From: Hansfordia pulvinata
Lineage: Eukaryota; Ascomycota; Sordariomycetes; Xylariales
Reading direction: 5' to 3'
Assembly: GCA_006538405.1 (NCBI GenBank)
Contig: BJKQ01000013.1
Coordinates: 248,001 to 312,000, forward strand
Length of the DNA: 64,000 nucleotides
The position numbers were made by a program, and so were the translations under genes. Shown here piece after piece: positions 35,047-45,254 of the stretch; position 1 is the first letter of the stretch, and each line of letters opens with the position of its first letter. The notes under the pieces are model-generated. The model was given only the letters and a program-made list of their open reading frames with translations. It ran no database searches and was not told where the DNA came from.

Positions 35047-38000
35047 ATGCAGGTCTCTGGGGCGCTGCTGTTGGCCCTCGGGCTGCTCAGCACGTCGGTC
35101 CAGGCCGTATTCAAGGACGAGGTCGGCGATGTCGACTACCACCACGAGCTCCTCGGCGTTCCCAGCGCCAGGCCACCCAGTTCCACCGCCCCCGGCGCGA
35201 CGATAAGGCTTCACTGCTCTACACCCTCAGCGACCTGGGCGTTTTGGGCGCCGTCAACCCCAGCAACGGCGACGTGGTCTGGCGCCACATGCTGACAGCA
35301 CCCATAGTCGATGCCGACGCCGATGCCGATGCCGACGTCGACACCCGCACCCACGCGCATAGTGGCAAGGGCCACCTTCGAGCACCCCAAGACGACACAT
35401 GGGTGGCGACGGCACTGGGCAGCTCGGTCCAGGCGTGGGACGCGCTGACGGGACGCAGTCTGTGGACGGTCGACTTCGGGGGCGAGGTTCGCGATCTGGA
35501 GCTGCTCGAGATCGACGACGGCCACGACCTGGTGACACTGCACCGCGAGCAGGACGGCACTACCGTGGCCCGTCGCTTGTCGGGGGCCACGGGCGCCGTC
35601 GTGTGGGAGTTCCGCGAACGCCGTGACGTGCCGCTCCAGGTCAGTACGTCGCTCGACCGCGTCTTCGTCGTCTCGCTGCACGGCGCTCTGCTTTCATACT
35701 CCGTCTCGGTCTCGACGCTGGCTGCGCAGACAGGCGAGCGCCTCAACCACGCCACCGTCGGTACAAAGGGTGATGTGCAACGCGAGACCGACGTCATGCT
35801 GGTTGGCGCCAACTCGGCCGCGCCCTTTGTCGCCTGGACCGACCACGCCCGCTCCGTCCTGCGCATCAACGTGCTGGGCACTTCCAAGCGCATCGAAGTC
35901 GCTCTTGAGCCTGAGACGCGATCAGTTGAGGTCCTCGCTCCCAGCGCCCCGCACGCCGAGCCGCACTTCCTCGTTCACTGTCGCACTGCCACCGGCCATG
36001 CCGCTCACGTCTATGCCATTGACCTCAAAACCAACGCGGTTTCCCTAGCCTACCGCCTCCCCCATGAAGATGGGCCTGCCGCCTTTGCCGTCAGCTCCAA
36101 CCACGCCAACGTCTACTTCACCCGCATCACTTCCCATCACGTCACCCTGACGTCCTCCACCTCGCATGCGCTGCTGGCCTCGTGGCCGCGGGCCGACCCG
36201 ACTACGGACGAACCTCTCTATGCCGTCGCCGATGTCGTCAAGAAGTCGGAATCGGACTTTGCGATCCGCGCTGCGCTTGTCGACGATGCCGACGACTGGT
36301 CCCTGGTCCGGAATGGTGAACTGGCGTGGACCCGCCCCGAGGGCCTCAGCAGCGTCGTTGCAGCCACCTGGGCCGACCAGGCCGACTCGGAAGACCTTGC
36401 GAGGACCCTCGCTGCTGAAGCTCACAGCAGCCCCCTCGAGGCCTATGTCCACCGCGTGACCCGCCACATCCACGACCTGGCCCACCTTCCGCCTTTCTGC
36501 AGGACCTCCCTGCCCGTGTGGTGTCGAGCATCACCGGCTCCGCGTCTGCCAACGCGCCAAGCTCTTTCGGCCTCAACAAGCTTATCGTGCTCGCCACCTC
36601 CCGCGGCAAGCTGTACGGCCTGGATGCCGGCAATCACGGCCGCATTGTTTGGAGCAAAAAGGCCTCGGAGACCCCCTCGGCTTCGATCCCTTGGGACGTC
36701 CGTGCCATTCACGCCGACGACACCAAGGGGTTCGTTACCGTGCGCGGAGCGGCCGGCGAGTTCATCATCGTCCGAGCCGAGACTGGCGCCACTGTTGAGG
36801 CCATCCCCACCGGCCTCTTCCCTGCTATCGACAGCGCGGTCCCCGTCGACAGCGAGGCTGGCCCCTGGCTGCTCCCCATCAACGCGGACGGCAAGCTCAA
36901 GGAGGTGCCTGTAGCCTGGGCCCCGAAGCAGACCATTGTAACGCGGACTCCGGACGGCGGTCTGCAGGGGCTCCGCTTCCAGGCTCAGCCCAAGGGTGAC
37001 AAGGCTGTTGCCGTCCCAGCTTGGTCATTTGCCGTTCCCAAGGGCCAGTCCATTGTCCACGTCGCCACGCGGCCGGCGCACGACCCTGTCGCCTCGATTG
37101 GCCGTGTCCTCGGCGACCGGAGTGTCAAGTACAAGTATTTGAACCCCAACACGGCTGTGGTGGCTGCTGCCAATGCCAAGGCGTCCACCTTGACCATCTA
37201 CCTGTTTGATACGGTCTCCGGCCAAGTCCTCAGCTCCGCCATCTACGAAGGGGTTGACGCGACACAGGGCGTTGACTGTGCACTAGCCGAGAACTGGTTT
37301 GCTTGCTCTTTCTACGCCCAGCAGACCGTCCGCGACTCGACTGCCACGGATGGCTCGGCCCCGGCCCTGCGTGGCTACCAGCTGTCGGTTTCGGATCTCT
37401 ACGAATCGGAAGTGTCCAACGACCGTGGGCCGCTGGGTGACGCCAGCAACTTCTCGTCGCTTGACCCCGTGGACGACCCGACTGTGGACGGGCCTGCTCT
37501 CGTGCCCTCTGTCGTCTCCAAGACCTTTGTTGTCCCTTACCCTTTGAGAGCCCTTGCCGTCACGCAAACGCGCCAAGGCATCTCCACTCGCCACTTGCTG
37601 GCCTACTCGGCCGACATCGAGGGGCTCGTCGGCCTTCCCCGGTCGTTCCTCGATCCTCGTCGTCCGGTTGGCAGGGAGCCTACGGCACAAGAGGTCGAGG
37701 AGGGCCTGACCCGTTACCAGCCTGCTCTGGATCCCGACCCGCGCAATTCGCCCTCGCACGAGCGCCGTATTCTTCTCCAGAGCTCGGTACGCTCGTCGGG
37801 CCCGCAGATTCTTGTCGGCCCGGTCTTGTTGGAAAGCACCTGTTTGGTGTTGGCTTACGGGCCGGGAGCCCCTGACTTATTTGGCGCGCGTGTGACGCCA
37901 AGCGGCGCCTTTGACGTCCTGGGTCGTGGCTTCAATAAGCCCACTCTGGTAGCTACTGTTCTGGCGCTGTTCATCGGCGTTGGCCTACTCGGGCCCATGG

Positions 38001-38112
38001 TAGGTTCACCCTCTTTTTTTTTTTGGCTCTTCATAAACTGTGGGCTTCGGCTAACTTGGTTGCGCAGGTCCGCAAGAAGCAGATCGACGGCAGATGGAAA
38101 GCGCCTACGTGA
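35047..38112 (+). CDS. EMC1: ER membrane complex subunit 1 (EMC1), two frameshifts
   Basis: EMC1 is the largest lumenal subunit of the ER membrane protein insertase. The start at 35047 gives a clear signal peptide (MQVSGALLLALGLLSTSVQA), followed by VFKDEVGDVDYHHELLG, the usual mature N terminus. The body is a PQQ/WD-like beta-propeller (SDLGVLGAVNPSNGDVVWRH, GSSVQAWDALTGRSLWTV), then the EMC1 C-terminal domain (VVPYPLRALAVTQTRQGIST, GPVLLESTCLVLAYGP). A membrane span (ATVLALFIGVGLLGPMV) straddles the only intron, 38000-38067, and exon 2 encodes VRKKQIDGRWKAPT. Two single-base deficits occur: at the C run 35161-35163 (between ELLGVP and QRQATQF) and near 36489-36497 (between HDLAHLP and FLQDLPARVVSS). 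With both bases restored the protein is 999 residues, normal for fungi. An upstream open frame from 34818 is only a shadow. Confidence 0.92.
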
Positions 38113-39301
38113 AGTACGGGCAGCCTAATGATGAAGATAGATAGACATGCCAATTGAGCGCCGTGAACCCTGTTGAATTGCAGCAGTCAAGCAACTACGG
38201 GGGCCATTTTCCCGGTCATTGGGCGACCGGGTCGGATCACCTCCTCAGCGAACATAACCAGAGAACGGTCAGGCTATCTGCCAAAGGCCAAAGGAAGGGA
38301 TCTCTACAGCCACTTGCTGAGATGTCTGGTTTGTGTTTTCTGCGAGCCGGCATCAGAATCTGGATTCCGATGGGGCGCTCTGTTCCGGTCCAAGCATGCG
38401 CCCAAATAAACAACGTTTTGTAATACGAAAATGGAAAACAATGCGCAGTTGTCGCGTACCCTCTGGGCTTGGATGATTGTCTTGATTCGGCATTGATGTC
38501 GAGGCCAGTTCCTCAGAAAGTCCAGTCTTGAACCCGAACAGCAAGCAATGCCACGCCACTGGCCTGCCTGTCGCGTCACGGTCTATTTCGCTACGAGCTA
38601 TCCAGCCGCAGCTGCTTCTCTTAAGTCTTCACCACTGGGCGAACCCAAGTAGTCAACCAACACCAAGCATCCAGCGAGGCAGACGGTCCTTTGCCGGAGA
38701 GGGAGGGAGGGGAGGCGAACATCGGCTGAATACTGCAGTAGGCCTGAAGATGCGCTAGAGGCAAAGCCTGGCTAGGGGGCTTGCCCTCGTCCAGGCGCTG
38801 CCGCCTCGTGAGCGTCTTCTTCGCCGCTCCGTCGTGTAGCTTGAGCTAGGGCTGTTTGGAGCTCTCGTGGTTCGAGTTGCATGCAAGGCCCCAGCTGGGG
38901 TGCAAGTTCAACTTGGCAAAGGGGGGCCGGGGTCAGCCACGCACTCGAGTGGAAGGAGATGGAGGCTCTGTTTGAGGAAAATCTCAGAATCAAACGGGCA
39001 AGGTAGGTTGGGCAATGGATCCCTGCGCACAGGAGTGCCCCCAGATACGCGTGCAGCAGCAACGATTGGTGTTTCGTTGGAAAGCAAAGCCAGCCGACGC
39101 CTTGATATAGTCTCTATCCCTCTAGGTAGGTTTGTATATGATAAGCCAAGCCCCGTGTCCCCGATTCCTCATGCGTTCCTCCAGGAACCAATCAATGTGC
39201 ATATGTGCGCAGGGTCAGTCCATCGTACTTGGAACTGGCCAGGGCAGATAGCAACCTCTCTCTTTCTTTCTCTGATATCTTCCTCCCCCCCCCTTCTAAA
39301 A
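38113..39301. other. Intergenic, convergent 3' ends
   Basis: 1.2 kb between the EMC1 stop and the stop of the small secreted protein gene on the other strand. It should contain two 3' untranslated regions. AATAAA lies at 38405-38410, about 295 bases after the EMC1 stop, a candidate polyadenylation signal. A run of ten C is at 39284-39293. No gene seen. Confidence 0.5.
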
Positions 39302-39565
39302 CTAAGAACACACTCCCGCGTTCCCTGAGCGCACGGTGCCGGCCCCCTCGCACACGCTGCCCAAGCCGCAGTGGATCTCGCAGTGGGCGGTGGAGAAGCA
39401 CCTCTCGCACACGTCCTTGCGACGGGGCATGATGATGCTCGCGCCGCTGTCGGCGATGCTCCGCTCGCCGAGGGCGTTCTCCGAGGAGGAGGAGGAGGAG
39501 GAGGAGACGTCTCGCTCGCTGATGGACTGTGTTCAACTGTCAGCGCCTGTCTGTGTTTGTACTCT

Positions 39566-39637
<72 letters not shown>

Positions 39638-39722
39638 GGGGAGTGTTTACCTTCTTCTGGAAGCCGTCCGCGGAGATGGCCGAGACGGCACCGATGATAG
39701 CGAGGATGACGGCGTACTTCAT
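39302..39722 (-). CDS. Small secreted six-cysteine prepropeptide
   Basis: I assembled this gene from splice signals. Exon 1 (39722-39651) encodes MKYAVILAIIGAVSAISADG then FQKK, a textbook signal peptide with likely cleavage after Ala18. The intron 39650-39527 (GTAAAC...ACACAG, 124 bases) carries a long (GA)n. Exon 2 (39526-39302) is in phase and ends in TAG, giving 98 residues. After the signal comes a Ser-rich stretch (eight Ser in a row from a TCC repeat), then MPRRK, a likely Kex2-type site at residues 59-61, then a 37-38 residue tail with six cysteines (Cys 64, 67, 73, 77, 83, 97), spacing C-x2-C-x5-C-x3-C-x5-C-x13-C. I recognise no family; it looks like an effector, antimicrobial or hydrophobic-surface peptide. 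No frame break is needed. A TATATAAA box lies upstream. Confidence 0.78.
39572..39634. repeat. (CT)n microsatellite, (GA)n in the transcript
   Basis: About 31 uninterrupted CT dinucleotides. On the gene strand it is a purine (GA) tract inside the intron of the secreted-peptide gene, starting 16 bases after the 5' splice site. Confidence 0.95.
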
Positions 39723-42260
39723 TTTGGCCGACTTGGAGGGGGGTATTCAGGTCAGGAAAGTTCTGGAGTCTTTCGCAAGGTCGCGGAGGCGTTTTGGAAA
39801 AGATGGCAGCTTGAGGGGGTGGGGGTTTTGATTCCTATGAGATGGTGAACCTGTGTTGAGTGCTGGTTGAGGGATGGGGATATAAGTGATGGATAGGAAG
39901 GGCCTGAACCCGCGTTTATATAGATGCTCAGTGCCATCGCCAGCTCACGGTCGGCGTCGGCGCTGTTGCTTCCCCTCCAGGCCGTGGCACTCCCGTGCCT
40001 CCTGGGGCAAGGCCCGCTCACCGATGAATATCTGGGAGCGTAGTGGCGTATTGCGGGAGAGTAACTGTACCGCCATAGCTACAGGCTGGCTGTCTCCGGC
40101 TGGCTGGGAAAAGTTCCGTCGCTGCAACGCGGTGTCGCCACTTGCGTAGTGGCAAACCCTCTCCTCCACAAGACGAAGAGGGAGAGGGGACACATTCCTA
40201 CTTCGAGTGTGCATAGCGGCATCGCCTGGCAGAGACTGAGTCCAGAAAGCGCGTCTCTTGGTAGCAGCAGCTGACTTGCACGTGGGTCGCGGATGGGTCA
40301 CCATGCGGCACAGTGACGACGTCTTCGGGACAAGCTCAAGACCGCGGCCGACTCGGGGTTTCAAGCTGGCGGTGGCCATTGGGGTGGAGAGTCTGGCGGG
40401 CGACCGGTTCTTAGACTCGAGAGGGATTCCTTCGCGTCGCGCAGCCGCTCTACACGGCGGTGCGACCAGTGGCAAGCCTCGGTAAGCAGGGTAACATTAG
40501 GTAAGCTATACAGGATATTTTCTCGCTTGCCCAAAGGATCGTCGTGGTCCGGTTGCGTGCAGGCGCGGTTGTTGTGGTCGTCGGTGCATCAACGATGGAA
40601 TAGACGCAGGTGTCGAGGCGCGTTGGAAACGCTGGTTCGTCACTTGGCGCGGGCCATGATGGTATCGTATCGATCCATCAAGACCGGGGAGCTCCACGAC
40701 CCAGCGGCAGAGCTTCAGACTTCAGTATCCTAGCACAGCCTATAGGCAGCACCGTTCTCTCTCAACAGCCTCTCTGACAGAGCCATGGTTGCAACTTGCA
40801 AGCTCCCTTCATGCGGCATGCCCCAGCACACGGGCGACTCGCGAGCCTCGTCCGGGCCCGCGGCGTTCCCGAGGCGCTCGCCGGTTATAGACTTGTAGTC
40901 TTTCTTGAACCGGAAGACGCAGGCTCCCATTACCTAATCGGCAACCTCGTAGATCCTCTCCTGCTCATAAATAGTACAGGGCTGAACTTCATCGTCTTTG
41001 ACTCTTTTGCCACCGGGTCGCACCTCCGGAGCCTTCCTGCCTCGCGGCTCCATTTCGTCACCCGTCTCGGTCGACATGCCACATCGTATACAGACTACGG
41101 GCGTCTCTTCGCCACGTCCCTATCGGCTCAAGCCAAAAAAAAAAAGAAAAAAAAAGAAAAACACCGGAAGCGGCAATCTCGGGCGGTCTCTCGGTCGACC
41201 GTCGGGTGCCAAAGCGCCACGGTCCACCGGCATAACTAGGGCCCATGGTTTCCCGTGGTTCGCAACCGCTGCGGGGTAGGGCCATTGCGTCCGGAGAGCA
41301 CGTTGCCACCAGCTGCGATCCTTCACATGTGTCGCTGCTTACCTCATACAAAAGTGCCCGCAGTCGGGGATCGCCATGAGACTAGCTCGCCGCGGCTGAC
41401 GACTCCGCCACGTCTTTGCCTGGTATCATGTCGGTCTCTGACGATCACGACTATTGCATGATTCAGGGACTTCGGTCACGATAGTCTCTCGTAGAGGGGG
41501 CGGGTGGCAACGCTCACCGTTAATGAAGCCACTGCAAGAATCGTAGAGTCGGATTCCAGTGTCCCATCCTGCACTGAGTGACTGGAGGGATGAAGAACGA
41601 ACAAGGCAGACACCCCTCTACCCCTGACGACTTTGAAGCAGAGTAGTGGGCTGACTTGGTATTTTTCCAGTGCTGTCATTTGTTGACGCATTAGAATCCA
41701 CAGCTTGTAAGTCGTAGGGCCAGTGGCCGCCACCCTCCGAGCGACGGCAACCCGCAATGCTCTACACAGACACGGAGGGAGTCATTTACCGGCCCTTGAG
41801 CGTTGCCATATACTGTCCAACACGAACAAGACCTGGAAGCCCCTTGGTACCAGTCTCGAGATGCCCAGGTGGCTCTGCAGCGTGTTGCGAGGGAGTCTAG
41901 GAAGAATCACATTAACTATTGCTTGATGCCCTCGAGTTGTATAACCATATGGGCGTGTGTAACTCTGCGAGCCAGGCGGCCCGTCCGACTCTAAACAATA
42001 TCCCCAATCAACATTTCCGTCGCGAGTGCCGATCCTGGTAAAGAGAAACAGATAATTGGCAGCATCGGCGGTCTCGTGCCTTCGCTTTAGGAGCGCCTTC
42101 AGCCATGAACATCCGGAACGCAGAGCGGAGGAGGGGGCGGCAAGAAAAGCGACGGCAACAAGGCAAATACATCATACGGGCGTGGCAACACCTCCCCTAT
42201 GCATGTTCGGCAGAGCCATTCGTCTCCCAGCCAAACAGCTGGTGGCACCGGGCGCCTCGT
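39723..42260. other. Intergenic, 2.5 kb
   Basis: Upstream DNA of the secreted-peptide gene up to the 3' end of the CFEM gene. It holds an A-rich tract (A10, G, A9 style) at 41135-41161. Open frames up to 176 codons show no recognisable features. Confidence 0.5.
39915..39922 (-). promoter_or_regulatory. TATA box of the secreted-peptide gene
   Basis: The minus strand reads TATATAAA, a consensus TATA box, 193 bases upstream of the ATG at 39722. Strong TATA boxes are typical of inducible genes for secreted proteins. Confidence 0.55.
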
Positions 42261-43100
42261 CTACCAATATCCATTCACCCACAGATCGCGAGCCAGCAGG
42301 ACGCCGAGCCACAGCACCAGGCCGGCAAAGCTGCTTGGCATCCTCGAGGCCTGAGCGCCCGAGGTGATCATCCAGGGCCGAGAGAAAGAGGGCGTGGGCG
42401 TGGCCTCGGACACTGCCGCCGCCGCCGCCGCCGCGTCCGACCCGTTACCGCGCGACGAGAAGAAAGGCGTGGGGGTCGCGTCGGCCGGCACCGTCGTGGT
42501 GAAGCTCATCGTCGTGGACACCGTGATGGAGACCGTCTGGAAGCCGCCCGGCGTGGCGGCCACGCTCTCCTCGCGCAGCTGCGGCATCCCGGGCACTTCG
42601 GCCAGCTCCCGCCCGGCCAGGTAGTCGGCCTCGCGGGCCCTCAGCGCCGCGTCCGCCTCGTCGTGCTCGCCGCCCCGCCCGGGCGGCGCCATCGAGATCT
42701 CGGCCCCGCGCCCAGGCACAGCGAGATGGTGTAGCCGAGAGCCGGGCCGTACTGCGACGAATCGCACTGCGAGTACAGGCATTGGAACAGTGACTATTGG
42801 GGGGGGGGGGGTCAGTCTGGTGCTGTTGGTCTAGAGCGAACGCCGTGCCCACGCCAACGAATCAACTCACCTGCTGGTATGTCTTCTCCTGGCAGAGGCA
42901 TTTGGTGTCCACGCATTGGGTGACGAACATGCTGTCCACCATGCAGCGAGCCGAGCAGGCTGCAATACAACGGGTCAGCAAGTAGGGGGCTCTAGTCAGC
43001 AGGAGCACTCACTTGGTGGCGTCGTCTGGGCGTGGACATAGCTTTGCAGTATGGCTGCCGTCGCTAGAATACAAAGCAACGTCTTTCGAGCCTGATCCAT
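42261..43100 (-). CDS. CFEM-domain, GPI-anchor type surface protein, one frameshift
   Basis: Exons on the minus strand are 43100-43013, 42959-42871 and 42793-42261. The start gives a signal peptide (MDQARKTLLCILATAAILQS then YVHAQTTPP). A complete CFEM domain follows, with eight cysteines at 31, 35, 45, 50, 52, 64, 69 and 85 and the conserved Asp47 that coordinates haem iron in studied CFEM proteins. A Thr/Ser-rich stalk (TVSITVSTTMSFTTTVPADA) and an Ala run come next, then a hydrophobic tail (FAGLVLWLGVLLA) that could serve as a GPI signal, though it is followed by RDLWVNGYW, which is somewhat unusual. Exon 3 is one base short: the break falls at the C run 42704-42707 (G in the gene), between LCLGAG and EISMAPPG. 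Restored length is about 236 residues. Likely role: cell-wall or membrane haem/iron binding or adhesion; inferred from the domain. Confidence 0.85.
42799..42811. repeat. Run of 13 G at an intron 3' end
   Basis: On the CFEM gene strand this is a C tract ending five bases before the exon 3 boundary, so it forms the polypyrimidine tract of intron 2. Confidence 0.85.
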
Positions 43101-43699
43101 GGTTCAATGTCGCCGGGGTCCTTGAGTGTGTCGAGGGACGAGCAGCAAGGAACCGTGGTCCGAGAGATAGACTGGTCATAAGGCGGGCTAAGAGCGTCCG
43201 AACAAAGACCTGCAGAGCGAGGAAGCGGCCGAGTGATTCTGCTGTTCCGTATGGGATTCGGTAAGGCGTGCAAAGGTGAGGCACGGGTAAGGATGGTCAC
43301 CAAGAAATGGACATCCAAAAAGTAGCGGTTAACGAGTGAATGGTGTCTGCCGGGATCCAAAAAGTCGAGGAGGGCGATGAGGGTGGGTGATGTGAAGAAG
43401 ACAGGACGAGGTCCGAGCCGTGACCGGATCAACACGCCAGGCCGACCAGGAGCTGTGTTGCTCCCAAGGCAAGAGCAACAATGCGCAGAACTCCCTTTGT
43501 CGCGGGTCGCAACCGTCCGAAGGGGGAAACAGAAGCCGCTTTTCATTCCAGTACATGTATGAGGTATCAACAGGCCAAGTGTCAAGCACGACGCAGTACC
43601 TTCTTAAAATCAACAAACATGGACTCCAAACGCCCTACCTAGACCGCTTTGCACTTCTGTCTGCGCGAAGACTTCCCTGTGCGACCTGCCTCCGCCGGC
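43101..43699. other. Intergenic, CFEM promoter side
   Basis: About 600 bases between the CFEM start and the CMS1 stop, both on the minus strand. It should hold the CFEM promoter and the CMS1 3' end. No gene or clear motif seen. Confidence 0.5.
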
Positions 43700-44712
43700 T
43701 CAGTAGAAGAGCAGGTGCAGTGGCTTCTTCTCGTCCGTATACCTTTCCTTGAAGTCCTTGCGCGTGAGCCAGCGCACCAGGTCCATCATGGTGTCCTTCA
43801 TGTCCAGCACTCCGCGCTTCTTCTGGTCGATATGCGAAGCATCTACCACGAGCCTCTCGAGGTTGTCGAGAGACAGCGCACCTGATTACGTCAGTGAGGT
43901 TCGTTCGCGGGCGGGAGGAAACATGCTGCGAGGCGCATACCGTTCTCGACCAGGTCGGCCAGTCGCCTGGGGGTGCCCACGGCGATTCCAGTTCTGTGCT
44001 TCTCAAGGAACTTGACGCTTTCCTCCATCTTGATGTGCTTGGCAAACTGCGAGCGGGTTAGCGAGGTCCGACTGTGCGGTCCTTTTTCTCTCTGCTTCAA
44101 GGCTGACGCACCAGCTTGGCTACTGTAATGTTCTTCTTCTGATACTTCCTCACGGCTCTGTATCGAGTCAGTGGCGTCTCAACAGCGACCCGAGGCACGG
44201 CGCAACTCACCTGACCAGATCCGCCGCTCTGAGCCCGGCGCCGGTGACGATGATGGTGTGAGGCGAGCCGTTCTTCTTGGGGGTTTCGCCCAGCCTCTCC
44301 GGGCGCTCGGTGAACTTCTCCAGGAACTCGGGAAGCTTCTCGAGACTGCGGGTGTCCAGGAAAGACGACGAGTCCTTTATCGAGTTGGCTGCACCGAAAG
44401 TCAGCGGGCAAAGGGCAGTGGGCAGCGCAACAGGGCCGGCTTACGAGAGATGTAGAGATCCGACAGCTCGACAGCACTCAGGTCGGTGCCGAAGCGACTG
44501 GCCTTCTGGGCAATGTGGTCGGCCATGAGCTGGCTGTCCATGAGGGCAATGGCCTTGTTGACGCCGGCATCGGTGTCGAAGAGCAGCTCGTCCTGCTCGT
44601 AGGCCGACTTCTTCTTGCGCTTGCGCGCGCCGCCCTCGTCATCCCGGGGGCGTTTCTTGGACTTGGCCTTGGCAGCCAGGCCTTCCGACTTTGCGGGTTT
44701 GAATTCGGACAT
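43700..44712 (-). CDS. CMS1: CMS1-type ribosome biogenesis protein (DEAD-like fold)
   Basis: Cms1 is a nucleolar protein of the 90S pre-ribosome that resembles half of a DEAD-box helicase. Exons on the minus strand are 44712-44445, 44388-44211, 44157-44112, 44046-43941 and 43881-43700, totalling 780 bases and 259 residues, with all phases consistent and no frame break. The N terminus is Lys/Arg-rich (KSKKRPRDDEGGARKRKKKS), as in nucleolar proteins. Then come ELSDLYIS, SPHTIIVTGAGLRAADLVRA, KKNITVAKLFAKHIKMEESV, a degenerate helicase-like segment HRTGIAVGTPRRLADLVENG (GTPxR motif), and VVDASHIDQKKRGVLDMKDT ending in HLLFY. The DEAD box proper is replaced by VDAS, as in the Cms1 family. The gene is divergent from aspartyl-tRNA synthetase, so the two translation-related genes may share a promoter region. 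Confidence 0.9.
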
Positions 44713-45254
44713 GAGGGCGGAGTGTGTGACGAGCAGCAGGCAGACAGCGACGACCTGAATGGGGGGGATGTGTACGTCTTGGACCGGGACAGCACAGCAC
44801 CTACCTTACTTTAGATAGACAGAGCCGGGCGACGGTCGATGTTGAGACGGCCCAAAATGCGACAAGCAACTCTCCGTCTAGATGAAATTTTAGTGGGGCT
44901 ACCTGCGCCCCGGTATAAGCGCCATGCACCTAGCGCGAGGACGACCCCTCCAAATATTCATGTCGCAGAACATGCGATCGGCCCCGGTCGGCACTGCAGC
45001 CCACTTCGCCCTGTCCCGCCGTGACTCGACAGTACTGTGAGTGTGTGAGTACTCCCAGAGTTAGTGCCCCGCCATCGCTCACTGCTGCTCGGCCAGCAGT
45101 CATCACCGTCTTCACCCCGTCTGCCTGCACTGATTTGCTTCTATAATACTCGCAGCAGTGACAATATATCTCGGCCGGTCTTCCACCCCAAGACCTCCCC
45201 TGACTGCAACTCGCCATCCACTCTCTTCTCCAAGACCACACCACCACCATCACC
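44713..45254. promoter_or_regulatory. Divergent promoter region CMS1 / aspartyl-tRNA synthetase
   Basis: 542 bases between the two start codons must carry both promoters. Both genes serve ribosome production or translation, so shared control is plausible but not shown by a motif I can identify. Confidence 0.45.

Noticed and set aside
34818..36914. A 698-codon frame that would start EMC1 at 34818
   Set aside because: Its N-terminal part lacks a signal peptide and family similarity; the conserved N terminus is in the frame starting at 35047, joined after a one-base deficit.
41135..41161. A-rich tract as a retroelement tail
   Set aside because: No target-site duplication, reverse-transcriptase frame or other element remains seen nearby.
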